Source: Flagellimonas aequoris
GTDB lineage: Bacteria > Bacteroidota > Bacteroidia > Flavobacteriales > Flavobacteriaceae
Direction of reading: 5' to 3'
DNA: 64,000 nt
Assembly (NCBI RefSeq): GCF_003584165.1
Contig: NZ_QXFJ01000029.1
Span: 1-64,000 of the forward strand
The notes below the pieces were generated by a model, which worked only from the letters and a program-made list of their open reading frames with translations, ran no database searches and had not been told where the DNA came from. Numbering within the stretch: position 1 is the first letter of the stretch; every line of letters begins with the position of its first letter. Below, in pieces: positions 50,721-59,864 of this stretch. The translations under genes were made by a program, and so were the position numbers.

Positions 50721-51290
50721 ATGAATATTGAACCAGATACCATAATAAGCATATTCCTAGGAATAGGACTGGCCGCATCGGTCGGTTTTAGGGTTTTTTT
50801 ACCCTTGTTTGCCTTGAGTTTGGCGGCCCATTTCGGTGTTTGGGAGTTGAACGACAATTGGCATTGGTTGGGAAGCTTGGCAGCAGTGATTACCTTTGGT
50901 GTAGCCACCGTAGTAGAAATTTTTGCTTACTTCATCCCATGGGTGGACAATGTGCTCGACAGTTTGGCATTACCGTTGGCTGGGATAGCAGGTACCGCCG
51001 TGATGGTATCAACAGTTGCCGATTTGGACCCCGTGGTGACTTGGTCCTTGGCGATTATTGCAGGGGGTGGAACGGCAACCGCCATTAAAGGTGCCAATGC
51101 AGCTGGGAGATTGACCTCGACTGCTACAACGGGAGGACTTGCCAATCCGTTGGTGTCCACAATGGAAACAGGGGCCGCGGTAGCAGTGAGTACGGCATCT
51201 ATTTTGGTGCCGCCCATAGCAGCCATTTTGGTCATCATTATATTATTGTTCATTTTTACGATCTATAGAAAGCTTCGGCCCAAAAAATAA
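50721..51290 (+). CDS. DUF4126 family membrane protein
   Basis: The 189-residue protein begins IISIFLGIGLAASVGFRVFL, the DUF4126 signature, and has about four to five hydrophobic segments with many Gly/Ala residues. A Thr/Gly-rich cytoplasmic-like loop (GAGGTATAIKGANAAG region) is conserved. The function is unknown. It lies 24 nt after the helicase gene and 22 nt before kdsB on the same strand. Confidence 0.85.
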   Translation: MNIEPDTIISIFLGIGLAASVGFRVFLPLFALSLAAHFGVWELNDNWHWLGSLAAVITFGVATVVEIFAYFIPWVDNVLDSLALPLAGIAGTAVMVSTVADLDPVVTWSLAIIAGGGTATAIKGANAAGRLTSTATTGGLANPLVSTMETGAAVAVSTASILVPPIAAILVIIILLFIFTIYRKLRPKK

Positions 51291-51312
51291 TATCCAACCA
51301 ATCCACAGTTAA

Positions 51313-52041
51313 GTGAAAATAATTTCCATGATTCCCGCCCGTTATCAAGCCTCACGGTTTCCAGCCAAGTTGATGCAGGACCTTGCGGGCAAGCCGGTCA
51401 TTGTAAGGACCTATGAGGCTGCCGTGAACACCCAACTTTTTGATGAAGTCTATGTGGTTACGGACAGTCCCATCATTGCAGATGTCATCCATGGCATTAA
51501 TGGCAACGTGATCATGAGCAAGAACCAGCATGAAAGTGGCAGTGATCGTATAGCAGAGGCTGTGGAGGATATGGAGGTGGATATTGTGATCAATGTGCAA
51601 GGAGATGAACCGTTCATCGATTCCGTAAGTCTGGAAAAGGTCATTGATGTATTTCAAAAAGATGTGGATAAAGAAATAGATTTGGCTTCTCTGATGACCC
51701 CGATTACCGATTGGGATGAGATTTCCAATCCCAATACGGTCAAGGTGATTGTGGACAACCAAAACTTTGCCCTCTATTTCTCACGTTCCCCGATACCCTA
51801 TCCAAGGGATAAGGAAGTGGAGGCCACCTATTATAAGCATAAGGGAATCTATGCCTTCAGGAAGAGGGCTTTGATGGATTTCCAAAAATTGCCCATGCTC
51901 ACTTTGGAGGCCAAGGAAAAAATAGAGGCCATCCGGTTTTTGGAGTATGGCAAAAAAATAAAAATGGTAGAGACACACGTTACCGGTATCGAAATTGATA
52001 CCCCGGAAGATTTGGAACGCGCTAGAACGGTATGGAAGTAG
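51313..52041 (+). CDS. kdsB: 3-deoxy-manno-octulosonate cytidylyltransferase
   Basis: The 242-residue enzyme activates Kdo with CTP for transfer to lipid A. The nucleotide site [20 protein letters not shown] is at residues 5-24, and [21 protein letters not shown] and [14 protein letters not shown] are standard blocks. The start is GTG 51313. It overlaps the following HAD gene by 10 nt. Neighbouring HAD and iron-dehydrogenase genes raise the possibility that a modified Kdo is the substrate, which the sequence alone cannot decide. Confidence 0.93.
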   Translation: MKIISMIPARYQASRFPAKLMQDLAGKPVIVRTYEAAVNTQLFDEVYVVTDSPIIADVIHGINGNVIMSKNQHESGSDRIAEAVEDMEVDIVINVQGDEPFIDSVSLEKVIDVFQKDVDKEIDLASLMTPITDWDEISNPNTVKVIVDNQNFALYFSRSPIPYPRDKEVEATYYKHKGIYAFRKRALMDFQKLPMLTLEAKEKIEAIRFLEYGKKIKMVETHVTGIEIDTPEDLERARTVWK

Positions 52042-52739
52042 ATTTTTCGAACATAAAAGTCATCGGGTTTGATGCCGACGATACCCTTTGGGTAAACGAA
52101 ACCTATTTTCGGGATACGGAGGAAAGGTTTGCAGAACTGTTGGAGGACTACGAGACTAAAAACAAGGTGGATCAGGAACTGTTCAAAATGGAAATGGCCA
52201 ATCTGGAAATCTATGGGTATGGCATCAAGGGATTTATGCTTTCCATGATCGAATCGGCATTGGATCTTTCGAACAATCAGATTTCCCAAGAGATTATTTC
52301 CCAGATTTTGGAATTGGGCAAAAAGATGATCGCCCATCCTGTGGAATTGTTGGATGGTGTAGAGGAAGTACTCTCCCAATTGGTGGATAAGTATCGGTTG
52401 ATTGTCTTGACCAAAGGAGATCTTTTAGATCAAGAGCGCAAGTTGGAAAAATCTGGACTGTCCAAGTATTTCCATCATGTGGAGGTTTTGAGTGATAAAA
52501 AGGAAACCAACTACAGCAATCTTCTGGAACATCTGAACATTGATGTAAAGGAATTTTTGATGATAGGGAACTCCCTTAAGTCGGATGTATTGCCTATCTT
52601 GAATATTGGGGCCAAGGCCGTGCATGTGCCGTTCCATACCACGTGGGCCCATGAAATGGTGTCGGAAGAAGATGAATTGGTGAACAACCATTTGAAACTG
52701 AACAGCCTAAAGGATATTTTGAAGTATTTGGATAACTGA
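52032..52739 (+). CDS. HAD family hydrolase
   Basis: The 235-residue phosphatase-like protein shows the HAD motif [13 protein letters not shown], motif II LTKGD and motif [15 protein letters not shown] helical cap lies between residues 20 and 95. It could be a small-molecule phosphatase. Overlap with kdsB (10 nt) and with the next gene (TGATG, 1 nt) shows tight coupling, so a step in Kdo or other envelope sugar metabolism is plausible. The classic Kdo-8-phosphate phosphatase KdsC is shorter and lacks a cap, so I do not give that name. Confidence 0.85.
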   Translation: MEVDFSNIKVIGFDADDTLWVNETYFRDTEERFAELLEDYETKNKVDQELFKMEMANLEIYGYGIKGFMLSMIESALDLSNNQISQEIISQILELGKKMIAHPVELLDGVEEVLSQLVDKYRLIVLTKGDLLDQERKLEKSGLSKYFHHVEVLSDKKETNYSNLLEHLNIDVKEFLMIGNSLKSDVLPILNIGAKAVHVPFHTTWAHEMVSEEDELVNNHLKLNSLKDILKYLDN

Positions 52740-53866
52740 TGAAGATAGAGAACAATTTGAGCAAAGAAAATATTACCCCAAGTATAAAGACCCAATACCG
52801 TAATTTTCCAATGGTGCCCAGGGTCATTTTTGGATCGGGATGTTTTTCGCAATTGGGTGATATTTTGTTGCCCATGCGCAAAAGTTCCGAGGCACCCTTC
52901 ATTTTTTTGGTGGACGACTTTTTTGAGAATGAAGCATTTGTCTCCAAGGTTCCGTTGATGTTCAACGATGAGATCATATTCATCTCGGCAGATGAAGAAC
53001 CCAAAACGGCCCAGGTGGATGCCTTGGTGGCCCAGATCAGGGAAAATTATAATGAGCTTCCCTCGGGAATCATTGGGATAGGAGGTGGAACCTTGTTGGA
53101 TTTGGCCAAGGCTGTGGCCATACTCCTGAACAATAAGGGATCAGCAGAAGAATATCAGGGTTGGGATTTGGTGAACAAACCGGCCTTGTACCATGTTGGA
53201 GTTCCAACAATAAGCGGAACAGGAGCTGAAGTTTCCCGAACCACAGTGTTGTTGGGTCCCGATAAAAAATTAGGCATTAATTCGGATTACACCACTTATG
53301 ACCAAGTGCTCTTGGACCCTGATTTTACGAGGACAGTTCCGAAGGAACAGTGGTTCTACACAGGTATGGACTGTTTTATTCATTGTGTTGAATCCCTTAC
53401 CGGAACCTATTTGAATGCTTTTAGCCAGAGCTATGGAGAAAAAGCCATGGAACTTTGCTTGGAAGTCTTTCTGGAAGATATTCCTGAGGAAGAGTCCAGG
53501 GATAAGTTGATGATGGCATCTTGGCACGGGGGAATGAGCATTGCCTATTCCCAAGTCGGTATTGCACATGCCATGAGTTATGGACTTTCTTATCTTTTAG
53601 GGGTGAAACACGGAATTGGCAACTGTTTGGTCTTTCAGTATTTGGAGGAATTCTATCCAGAAGGTGTGGCACTTTTCAAAAAGATGCTCAAAAAACACCA
53701 TATCCAATTGCCTAAAGGCGTATGTGCCCATCTTACCCAAAACGATTTTGATGTGATGGTCAACGTGGCCCTTGGCCTGGAAGCCCTTTGGGAGAACGCC
53801 CTGGGTAGTGATTGGAAGAAAATAATGACCCCGGAACGGCTTCAATCCATGTATGAGAAGATATAA
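52739..53866 (+). CDS. Iron-containing alcohol dehydrogenase family protein, possibly KdnB-like
   Basis: The 375-residue protein has the type III iron alcohol-dehydrogenase fold. The NAD region is GIIGIGGGTLLDLAKAVAIL, followed by GVPTISGTGAEVSRT. Metal-binding His residues are in HCVES, SQVGIAHAMSYGL and VKHGIGN. Its tight link to kdsB recalls Shewanella KdnB, which oxidises Kdo at C8 before amination by KdnA. No KdnA-type aminotransferase is in view, so that role is a hypothesis. It starts in the stop codon of the HAD gene (TGATG). Confidence 0.82.
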   Translation: MKIENNLSKENITPSIKTQYRNFPMVPRVIFGSGCFSQLGDILLPMRKSSEAPFIFLVDDFFENEAFVSKVPLMFNDEIIFISADEEPKTAQVDALVAQIRENYNELPSGIIGIGGGTLLDLAKAVAILLNNKGSAEEYQGWDLVNKPALYHVGVPTISGTGAEVSRTTVLLGPDKKLGINSDYTTYDQVLLDPDFTRTVPKEQWFYTGMDCFIHCVESLTGTYLNAFSQSYGEKAMELCLEVFLEDIPEEESRDKLMMASWHGGMSIAYSQVGIAHAMSYGLSYLLGVKHGIGNCLVFQYLEEFYPEGVALFKKMLKKHHIQLPKGVCAHLTQNDFDVMVNVALGLEALWENALGSDWKKIMTPERLQSMYEKI

Positions 53867-53907
53867 AGCCATAACAATAGGTTTCTTTTATTCATAATTT
53901 CTAAAGA

Positions 53908-54447
53908 ATGCATCAACTGGCCAAGTTCATATATTTCAAGGTTTTGGGATGGAAACTGGTCGGTACCTTTCCCAATGTGGATAAATGCGTCGTTATTGTA
54001 ATACCGCATACCCATTGGCTTGACTTTTTCTTGGGATTGTTGGTGCGAAAGGTGGTGAACCAAGAAATCAATTATATTGGCAAGAAAAGTCTGTTCAAAC
54101 CGCCTTTTGGATGGTTTTTTAGATGGACAGGCGGGGCTCCGGTAGACCGTTCCAAAAATTCCAATACGGTGGATAGCGTTGTTCAAATATTCAATGAAAG
54201 ACAAGTCTTTAGATTTGCCTTGGCCCCGGAAGGGACCCGAAAAAAGGTCCAGGAACTACGCACTGGTTTTTATCATATCGCCAAAAAGGCACAGGTACCC
54301 ATAGTGATGGTAGCTTTTGATTTCGGTAAAAAGGAAGTGAAAATTGCAGAGCCTTTCCTCCCCTCGGATCATCAAGAAAATGATTTTAATAGAATCCGTG
54401 AATTCTACAAAGGGGTAAAGGGCAAGGTTCCGGAATATAGCTTTTAG
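53908..54447 (+). CDS. Small PlsC-like acyltransferase
   Basis: The 179-residue protein is a short lysophospholipid acyltransferase-family member. The catalytic HX4D is His34-Asp39 in PHTHWLDFFLG and the substrate motif is LAPEGTRKK. It lacks a long transmembrane region, as in compact bacterial forms. It follows the kdsB cluster after 41 nt and could acylate a membrane lipid made there. Differences from the HX5D enzyme at 4293 show the two are not recent duplicates. Confidence 0.85.
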   Translation: MHQLAKFIYFKVLGWKLVGTFPNVDKCVVIVIPHTHWLDFFLGLLVRKVVNQEINYIGKKSLFKPPFGWFFRWTGGAPVDRSKNSNTVDSVVQIFNERQVFRFALAPEGTRKKVQELRTGFYHIAKKAQVPIVMVAFDFGKKEVKIAEPFLPSDHQENDFNRIREFYKGVKGKVPEYSF

Positions 54448-54837
54448 GTTTGTTATCGAATTGATTTCTAGTAACATTCGTGTTTAAGTACATTGTAGAA
54501 AAACTAGCTTTCTAAAGGCCTGAACTATATTGGTGCAGTTCTGAAAAATATCTTGAGGAAAACATTTTCCTTTTTTGTAACTGGAGATAGGTCATATCTC
54601 CAGTCAACGTATGGTCGAAGGTGTTATATTTAATTGTCAATTTACCTATGAGGGAAATGGGAATCTCACCTTCATGCTGTGTAGACTATCGTTTATTATG
54701 ATTTAGTGATGGGTTCAGAAACAACAAACTTTTAAAGTGGAAATCAAGGACATGAAGCACAATTTGTTTGAAATTAAGGAAACAGATGTCAATTAAAGAC
54801 TAGCTTGCAAAATTTTAATTTATCAGCCAATACCAAA
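54448..54837. other. 390-nt spacer with a perfect hairpin and possible gene debris
   Basis: No full gene is present. ACTGGAGATA (54580-54589) and TATCTCCAGT (54595-54604) form a perfect 10-bp inverted repeat with a 5-nt loop, but no T run follows closely. On the minus strand an open stretch of about 40 codons (about 54516-54646) reads as protein-like sequence (GKLTIKYNTFDHTLTGDMTY) without a start. On the plus strand a short open stretch ends at TAA near 54796. These look like remnants of a lost gene. Confidence 0.45.
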
Positions 54838-55311
54838 TCAATTCCGAATAAACCGGAAGCTTACAACAGCGGGTTCGGCTGTACCGTCATTATCAAAGTC
54901 ATATTCCAACGGCCCACCATCAATTAAGAGTGTTGTATCGGTATTTTGGATTTCAAAATAAGATGTCGTATTGGGTGAGTAATCAAATACAATGGACAAC
55001 AGGCTATTTGTGCGAGTCATTTGACCAGAAATGGTTTCAGTATCTTCTCCCAAAACAAATTCAATAGAAAATCTGCCATTTTCTTGAATGGCCATATTTA
55101 TATTTCCGCCTTCCTCAATAAAATCGGCACTTTCGATAGTCCCATCAAAATCAACCTCAAAAAAAGCTTTTTCAGCAATCCAGTTCCCACTAACTTCCTC
55201 AGTGTTTGGTTGTTGTGTTTCTGTTGGAGGATTATTATCCTCGGAAGAACTACAGGAAACAAAAATGCATAGGAGAGTATAAATAACCGCGATTTTGGAT
55301 AGCGTTTTCAT
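54838..55311 (-). CDS. Hypothetical lipoprotein, lipocalin-like
   Basis: This 157-residue protein has a lipoprotein signal ending CIFVSC (Cys20), followed by a Ser/Pro/Thr-rich linker. A beta-rich domain of about 115 residues begins VSGNWIAEKAFFEVDF. The GNW start and alternating strands (FSIEFVL, SFRFIRN) resemble small lipocalin-like domains of Bacteroidota. The assignment is by pattern only. It is AT-rich and stands alone, after the debris-like spacer. Confidence 0.65.
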   Translation of the reverse strand: MKTLSKIAVIYTLLCIFVSCSSSEDNNPPTETQQPNTEEVSGNWIAEKAFFEVDFDGTIESADFIEEGGNINMAIQENGRFSIEFVLGEDTETISGQMTRTNSLLSIVFDYSPNTTSYFEIQNTDTTLLIDGGPLEYDFDNDGTAEPAVVSFRFIRN

Positions 55312-55415
55312 GGGGGAAATGTTAAGTTCAATAAAGTTAAGAATTAACTTACTTAATTGTCCAATAGAGATAAATAAATCAGATTAAATGGCCAATAGTG
55401 ACGATGAAAAATAGG

Positions 55416-56126
55416 TTACTCCTGCATAGAATGATACACGTTTTGAACGTCATCATCCTCTTCAATTTTTTCCAAAAGTTTTTCCACATCCGCCATTTCT
55501 TCTTCGGAGAGCTCTTTGGTCACTTGGGGAATACGTTCAAACCCAGAAGAAATGATTTCAATCTCCCTGGATTCCAATTCTTTTTGTAAAGAGCCAAAAT
55601 TTTCAAACGGGGCATAAATATGGATACCATCCTCGTCCACAAAAACTTCCTCCGCACCAAAATCGATCAATTCCAATTCCAGTTCCTCTGGATCCAAATC
55701 TTCTCCCTTTACGGTAAAGTTGCAGGTGTGGTCGAACATGAATTCCACTGATCCTGAAGTGCCCAAGCTTCCGTTACATTTATTGAAATAGCTTCTAATA
55801 TTGGCTACTGTACGGGTATTGTTGTCCGTTGCGGTCTCGATCAATATAGCGATACCATGAGGGGCGTAACCTTCAAAAAGTACCTCTTTATAGTCTCCTT
55901 GGCTTTTGTCGGATGCACGTTTTATAGCCCTTTCAATATTTTCTTTGGGCATGTTCACCGCCTTGGCATTTTGGATCACGGCACGTAGCTTGGAGTTGGC
56001 ATCGGGGTCGGGTCCACCTTCTTTAACGGCGATTACGATATCCTTACCAATACGAGTGAAGGCTTTGGACATGGCCGCCCAACGCTTCATTTTCCGTGCT
56101 TTCCTAAATTCAAATGCTCTTCCCAT
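55416..56126 (-). CDS. YebC/PmpR family protein
   Basis: The 236-residue protein starts MGRAFEFRKARKMKRWAAMS and has the three-domain YebC layout, with KAVNMPKENIERAIKRASDK and GYAPHGIAILIETATDNNTR as signatures. Family members were described as transcriptional regulators; recent work links the group to translation of proline-rich or stalled sequences. The C-terminus is acidic. A clear promoter lies just upstream. Confidence 0.92.
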   Translation of the reverse strand: MGRAFEFRKARKMKRWAAMSKAFTRIGKDIVIAVKEGGPDPDANSKLRAVIQNAKAVNMPKENIERAIKRASDKSQGDYKEVLFEGYAPHGIAILIETATDNNTRTVANIRSYFNKCNGSLGTSGSVEFMFDHTCNFTVKGEDLDPEELELELIDFGAEEVFVDEDGIHIYAPFENFGSLQKELESREIEIISSGFERIPQVTKELSEEEMADVEKLLEKIEEDDDVQNVYHSMQE

Positions 56127-56148
56127 GTAATATTGATGTTATGGATGG

Positions 56149-56178
56149 CAAATTTAGCAAAAAAAGCACCCTTGTCAA
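56149..56178 (-). promoter_or_regulatory. Promoter of the yebC gene
   Basis: On the minus strand TTG (56178-56176), 19 nt, then TAAATTTG (56156-56149) matches the Bacteroidota consensus, 22 nt before the ATG. Confidence 0.65.
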
Positions 56179-56187
56179 GCTAAATCA

Positions 56188-57006
56188 TCAGACAGGAATA
56201 TGATGGTCTATCACCTCTTGGCAACTGACCAATAAATTTTTAGGAAGCTTGTTGTACTTGGGCAAGGCAGCTAGATATCGATCTTCATTAGTGGTGTAGA
56301 CCCTTTTGAAAATGGGATGATAATTTCCCATTCGTTTAATCACTTCCTTGATGAATTCCTCATGTTGTATCAGATCGCTACTACCCAAATGATAGATGCC
56401 GGTCTTGTTCCGATTGATCAGATAGTGGATCTGTTGGGTCAATTTATCATCGTTGGTCACATTGATGATCAGGTTTGGGAATACCTCAATAGGTTCATGT
56501 TGCTCCAAACTTGTTTTGATTTCCCTGATTCGTGGGGATGCGTTCCCAAAAACCATGGGAATTCTTAAAATCCCGGTCTTTTCTGCCGGCATCCGCATCA
56601 TCATGTTTTCGATCTTGATCTTCAAGCGGCCATATACACTTTCGGACAAAGTTTTGTCGTACTCGTACGAAGGGAACTTGCTATAGGCATCAAAAACATT
56701 GGCGGAGGAAATAAAATAGAGTTTTGCCTTGGAACGCATCAAATATTCCATCATATGTTGATGCGCCTGTATTTGGGCCGAAAAATTTCCCCTGAGTGAT
56801 GAAATGATTACATCGGGGTGCACTTTTTCCAAAATTTGGAAAACATCATCTTCTTCCAGGTCATACCTGAAAAATTGTTGGTTGGAAGAAAAGGAACGGT
56901 TGGTATAATAGGTGCCGTACGTGTCGAAATAGGAGCAGAGTTCTTTGTAGATGGCATTACCCACAAATCCACTCGCACCCAATATCAATATCTTCTTTTT
57001 GTTCAA
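56188..57006 (-). CDS. NAD-dependent sugar epimerase/reductase (RfbD-like SDR)
   Basis: The 272-residue protein is an extended short-chain dehydrogenase. The NAD(P) motif ILGASGFVGNAIYKEL is at residues 7-22. The catalytic YxxxK lies in the ESVYGRLKIKIE segment, and FISSANVFD precedes it. It resembles dTDP-4-dehydrorhamnose reductase, but no other rhamnose genes are present, so the substrate is open. The start is TTG (57004-57006), 6 nt after gcvT, with which it is co-transcribed. Confidence 0.82.
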   Translation of the reverse strand: MNKKKILILGASGFVGNAIYKELCSYFDTYGTYYTNRSFSSNQQFFRYDLEEDDVFQILEKVHPDVIISSLRGNFSAQIQAHQHMMEYLMRSKAKLYFISSANVFDAYSKFPSYEYDKTLSESVYGRLKIKIENMMMRMPAEKTGILRIPMVFGNASPRIREIKTSLEQHEPIEVFPNLIINVTNDDKLTQQIHYLINRNKTGIYHLGSSDLIQHEEFIKEVIKRMGNYHPIFKRVYTTNEDRYLAALPKYNKLPKNLLVSCQEVIDHHIPV

Positions 57007-57012
57007 ACGCGA

Positions 57013-58101
57013 TTAGCTATTTTTATAAAAGGGCAATTTTACCAAGGTTGCAGGTACTTTGTTGATCCTGATCTTGATATAAATGGTAGTGCCCAAATTG
57101 GCATGTTCCGCAGGTACATAACCCATTCCAATCCCTTGCGATAGGGAGGGGGACATGGTTCCTGAAGTGACCACTCCGATTTCATTTCCGTCTTTGTCCA
57201 AAATGGGATATCCGTGTCTTGGAATTCCCCTTTCCTCCATTTGGAAGGCCACCAATTTTCTTTTGGGACCTGTTTCCTTTTCCTTGGCCAAGGCTTCGCT
57301 GTTCACAAAATCCTTGGTGAATTTGGTAATCCAGCCCAATCCGGCCTCAAAGGGTGAAGTGGTATCTTCAATATCATTTCCATAAAGGCAATAACCCATT
57401 TCCAAGCGAAGCGTATCCCTAGCCGCCAACCCAATGGGTTTTATTCCAAAGCTAGCTCCAGCTTCCATTACCTTGTCCCAAACTTGTTGTACTTCGGAAT
57501 TCTTGCAATATATTTCAAATCCGCCAGATCCCGTATAACCCGTGGCCGATATGATAACATAATCGATTCCAGCAAAATCGCCCACCACAAAATTGTAGAA
57601 GTTGATAGCTGACAAATCCACAGAAGTTAAGGATTGCATAGCTTCCACAGCTTTAGGACCTTGGATGGCCAATAGGGAATAATTATCGGAGAGGTTCCTC
57701 ATATCGGCTCCAATGCTTTCGTTGTATTTGGAGATATGGTTCCAGTCCTTATCAATATTGGAAGCATTCACCACCAAGAGATAGGTTTCTTCCTTAACGC
57801 GATAAACAATAAGATCATCCACGATACCACCGGTTTCATTCGGCAAACAACTGTATTGCGCCTTTCCAATGGTTAATTTGGATGCATCGTTGGTCGTCAC
57901 TTTTTGAATAAGCTCCAAGGCCTTGGGTCCTTCGATCAAAAACTCGCCCATGTGCGAAACATCGAACACCCCTACACCCTTGCGGACGGTTTCATGTTCG
58001 GCATTCACACCTTCATAGGAAACAGGCATGTTGTAACCTGCAAAAGGAACCATTTTGGCACCAAGAGCCTTATGGGTTTCAAAAAGTGCTGTATTTTTCA
58101 T
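57013..58101 (-). CDS. gcvT: Glycine cleavage system aminomethyltransferase (T protein)
   Basis: The 362-residue enzyme takes the aminomethyl group from the H protein and gives methylene-tetrahydrofolate and ammonia. Blocks include [29 protein letters not shown], the folate-site [12 protein letters not shown] and [16 protein letters not shown], and the C-terminal [19 protein letters not shown]. Length is normal. gcvH and gcvP are not adjacent. A good promoter precedes it. Confidence 0.96.
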   Translation of the reverse strand: MKNTALFETHKALGAKMVPFAGYNMPVSYEGVNAEHETVRKGVGVFDVSHMGEFLIEGPKALELIQKVTTNDASKLTIGKAQYSCLPNETGGIVDDLIVYRVKEETYLLVVNASNIDKDWNHISKYNESIGADMRNLSDNYSLLAIQGPKAVEAMQSLTSVDLSAINFYNFVVGDFAGIDYVIISATGYTGSGGFEIYCKNSEVQQVWDKVMEAGASFGIKPIGLAARDTLRLEMGYCLYGNDIEDTTSPFEAGLGWITKFTKDFVNSEALAKEKETGPKRKLVAFQMEERGIPRHGYPILDKDGNEIGVVTSGTMSPSLSQGIGMGYVPAEHANLGTTIYIKIRINKVPATLVKLPFYKNS

Positions 58102-58122
58102 TTCTTAGATTTTTAAGCATGG

Positions 58123-58152
58123 CAAATTTAGATAATTAATTAAGGAATCAAA
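58123..58152 (-). promoter_or_regulatory. Promoter of gcvT
   Basis: On the minus strand TTTG (58152-58149), 18 nt, then TAAATTTG (58130-58123) fits the consensus, 21 nt before the gcvT ATG. Confidence 0.65.
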
Positions 58153-58247
58153 CCTTCAAAGTTCTTATGATTTCCATAAAAATAGGAAGCCATTTTTAAC
58201 AAAGGCTTCGCTTTAAAATTTGTATTTTGATCCAAATATCGTTTTTG

Positions 58248-59864
58248 ATGAAAAATGTCCTTTTCAGCACACTTTTGGTGCTATCCATTATGTCCATGGG
58301 TTTTTCCCAAGGTACTCCAACCGATTATTTATCTGCCGATTTTCATAAACAAAGAAGGGATGAGGTCCGTAAATTATTACCACCCAACACTGCCGTGGTG
58401 TTATTTGCCAATGCCGAACGAAACCGGGCCAATGATGTGGATTTCGTATATCATCAAGATCCTAACTTTTATTATTTGACAGGTTACAAAGAACCGAACG
58501 CAGTGCTGGTACTGTTTTCGGAAACTCAAACGGATGCTTCGGGCAAAAAGTTTGATGAGATTATCTATGTGCAGGAAAGAAATGCCAGGGCGGAGCAATG
58601 GACTGGAAAACGATTGGGTGTTGAAGGGGTAAAGGAAAAATTGGGCTTTGATATGGTCTTCAATGGGAAGGAATTTGAACATTTTCCCGTTGATTTTGCT
58701 TCTTTTGATGTGGTCTCTTTTGTGGATTTTCAAAATGATTACCGTGATCAATCCGGCAATGCTGATCTTTTTGACCTGATCAAAACTTTTAAGAAAAAAG
58801 CAAATTATCCTTCGGATTACAATCCCATCAAAAATGATCTATACAGCATGATTTCTGCTGATGATGGCTCCAAAACTGATGAATTGGTAGAAACCGTGGA
58901 GAAATATATGAACCGTTATCCCAATTTGCAGGAAGATGAATTTCTCAATGATTTTGTGAATGCGGCCAATGAAGACATGAGAAAGGAAATCAAGAACAAA
59001 GTACTGGTTATCCAACAGTCATCTAATCTCGATTCCAAGGTGTTGCCAATGGCCATGGCCAAATTGAGGGAAACCAAAACTCCTGAAGAAATCAAGCTGT
59101 TAAAGAAAGCTGTGGAAATTTCCGCCGTTGGCCAAATGGAAGTGATGAAGGCAATGCACCCCAATATGTCGGAATCCGAAATACAAGGCGTTCACGAATA
59201 CGTCTATAAAAAATATGGGGCCGAATATGAAGGGTATCCATCCATCGTAGGCGGCGGCAACAATGGCTGCATCCTTCATTACATCGAGAACAGTAAAACT
59301 ACGGTAGGCAATGACTTGGTGCTGATGGACCTTGGCGCAGAGTATCATGGCTATACTGCCGATGTGACCCGAACCATTCCTGCCAATGGAAAATTTACCC
59401 CAGAGCAGAAAGCTATTTACGACATCGTGTACAATGCCCAGGAAGCTGGAATAAAGGCCAGTACCGTAGGTGCACCCTTTCAGTCGCCCGGCAAGGCAGC
59501 GTATCAGATTGTTGCCGATGGTCTGTTGAAATTGGGCATCATCAAGGAGGAAAAGGAAACACGTATTTATTTTCCTCACGGGACTTCCCATTATTTGGGA
59601 TTGGATGTGCATGATGATGGCACTTACGGACCTTTCAAGCCTAATACCGTTATTACAGTGGAACCGGGTATTTATATCCCGGAAGGAAGCAACTGCGATA
59701 AAAAATGGTGGGGCATTGCCGTCCGTATCGAAGATGATGTGCTGATCACCAATGATGGACCGGTTGTACTATCCGCCATGGCACCTAGAACTACCGAGGC
59801 CATTGAGGCCATGATGAAACAACCCAGCCCGCTGGATAATTTCAAATTACCCAAATTGGATTAA
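58248..59864 (+). CDS. Exported aminopeptidase P family (M24B) protein
   Basis: The 538-residue precursor begins MKNVLFSTLLVLSIMSMGFS, a signal peptide, from ATG 58248. A TTG 21 nt upstream would lie inside the likely promoter (TATTTTG at 58223-58229). An N-terminal creatinase-like domain is followed by the pita-bread metallopeptidase. Metal ligands are in DLGAEYHGYTADVTRT, HGTSHYLGLDVHD, TVEPGIYIPE and VRIEDDVL. It should remove N-terminal residues before proline from peptides in the periplasm. Its stop interlocks with that of thrC. Confidence 0.93.
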   Translation: MKNVLFSTLLVLSIMSMGFSQGTPTDYLSADFHKQRRDEVRKLLPPNTAVVLFANAERNRANDVDFVYHQDPNFYYLTGYKEPNAVLVLFSETQTDASGKKFDEIIYVQERNARAEQWTGKRLGVEGVKEKLGFDMVFNGKEFEHFPVDFASFDVVSFVDFQNDYRDQSGNADLFDLIKTFKKKANYPSDYNPIKNDLYSMISADDGSKTDELVETVEKYMNRYPNLQEDEFLNDFVNAANEDMRKEIKNKVLVIQQSSNLDSKVLPMAMAKLRETKTPEEIKLLKKAVEISAVGQMEVMKAMHPNMSESEIQGVHEYVYKKYGAEYEGYPSIVGGGNNGCILHYIENSKTTVGNDLVLMDLGAEYHGYTADVTRTIPANGKFTPEQKAIYDIVYNAQEAGIKASTVGAPFQSPGKAAYQIVADGLLKLGIIKEEKETRIYFPHGTSHYLGLDVHDDGTYGPFKPNTVITVEPGIYIPEGSNCDKKWWGIAVRIEDDVLITNDGPVVLSAMAPRTTEAIEAMMKQPSPLDNFKLPKLD

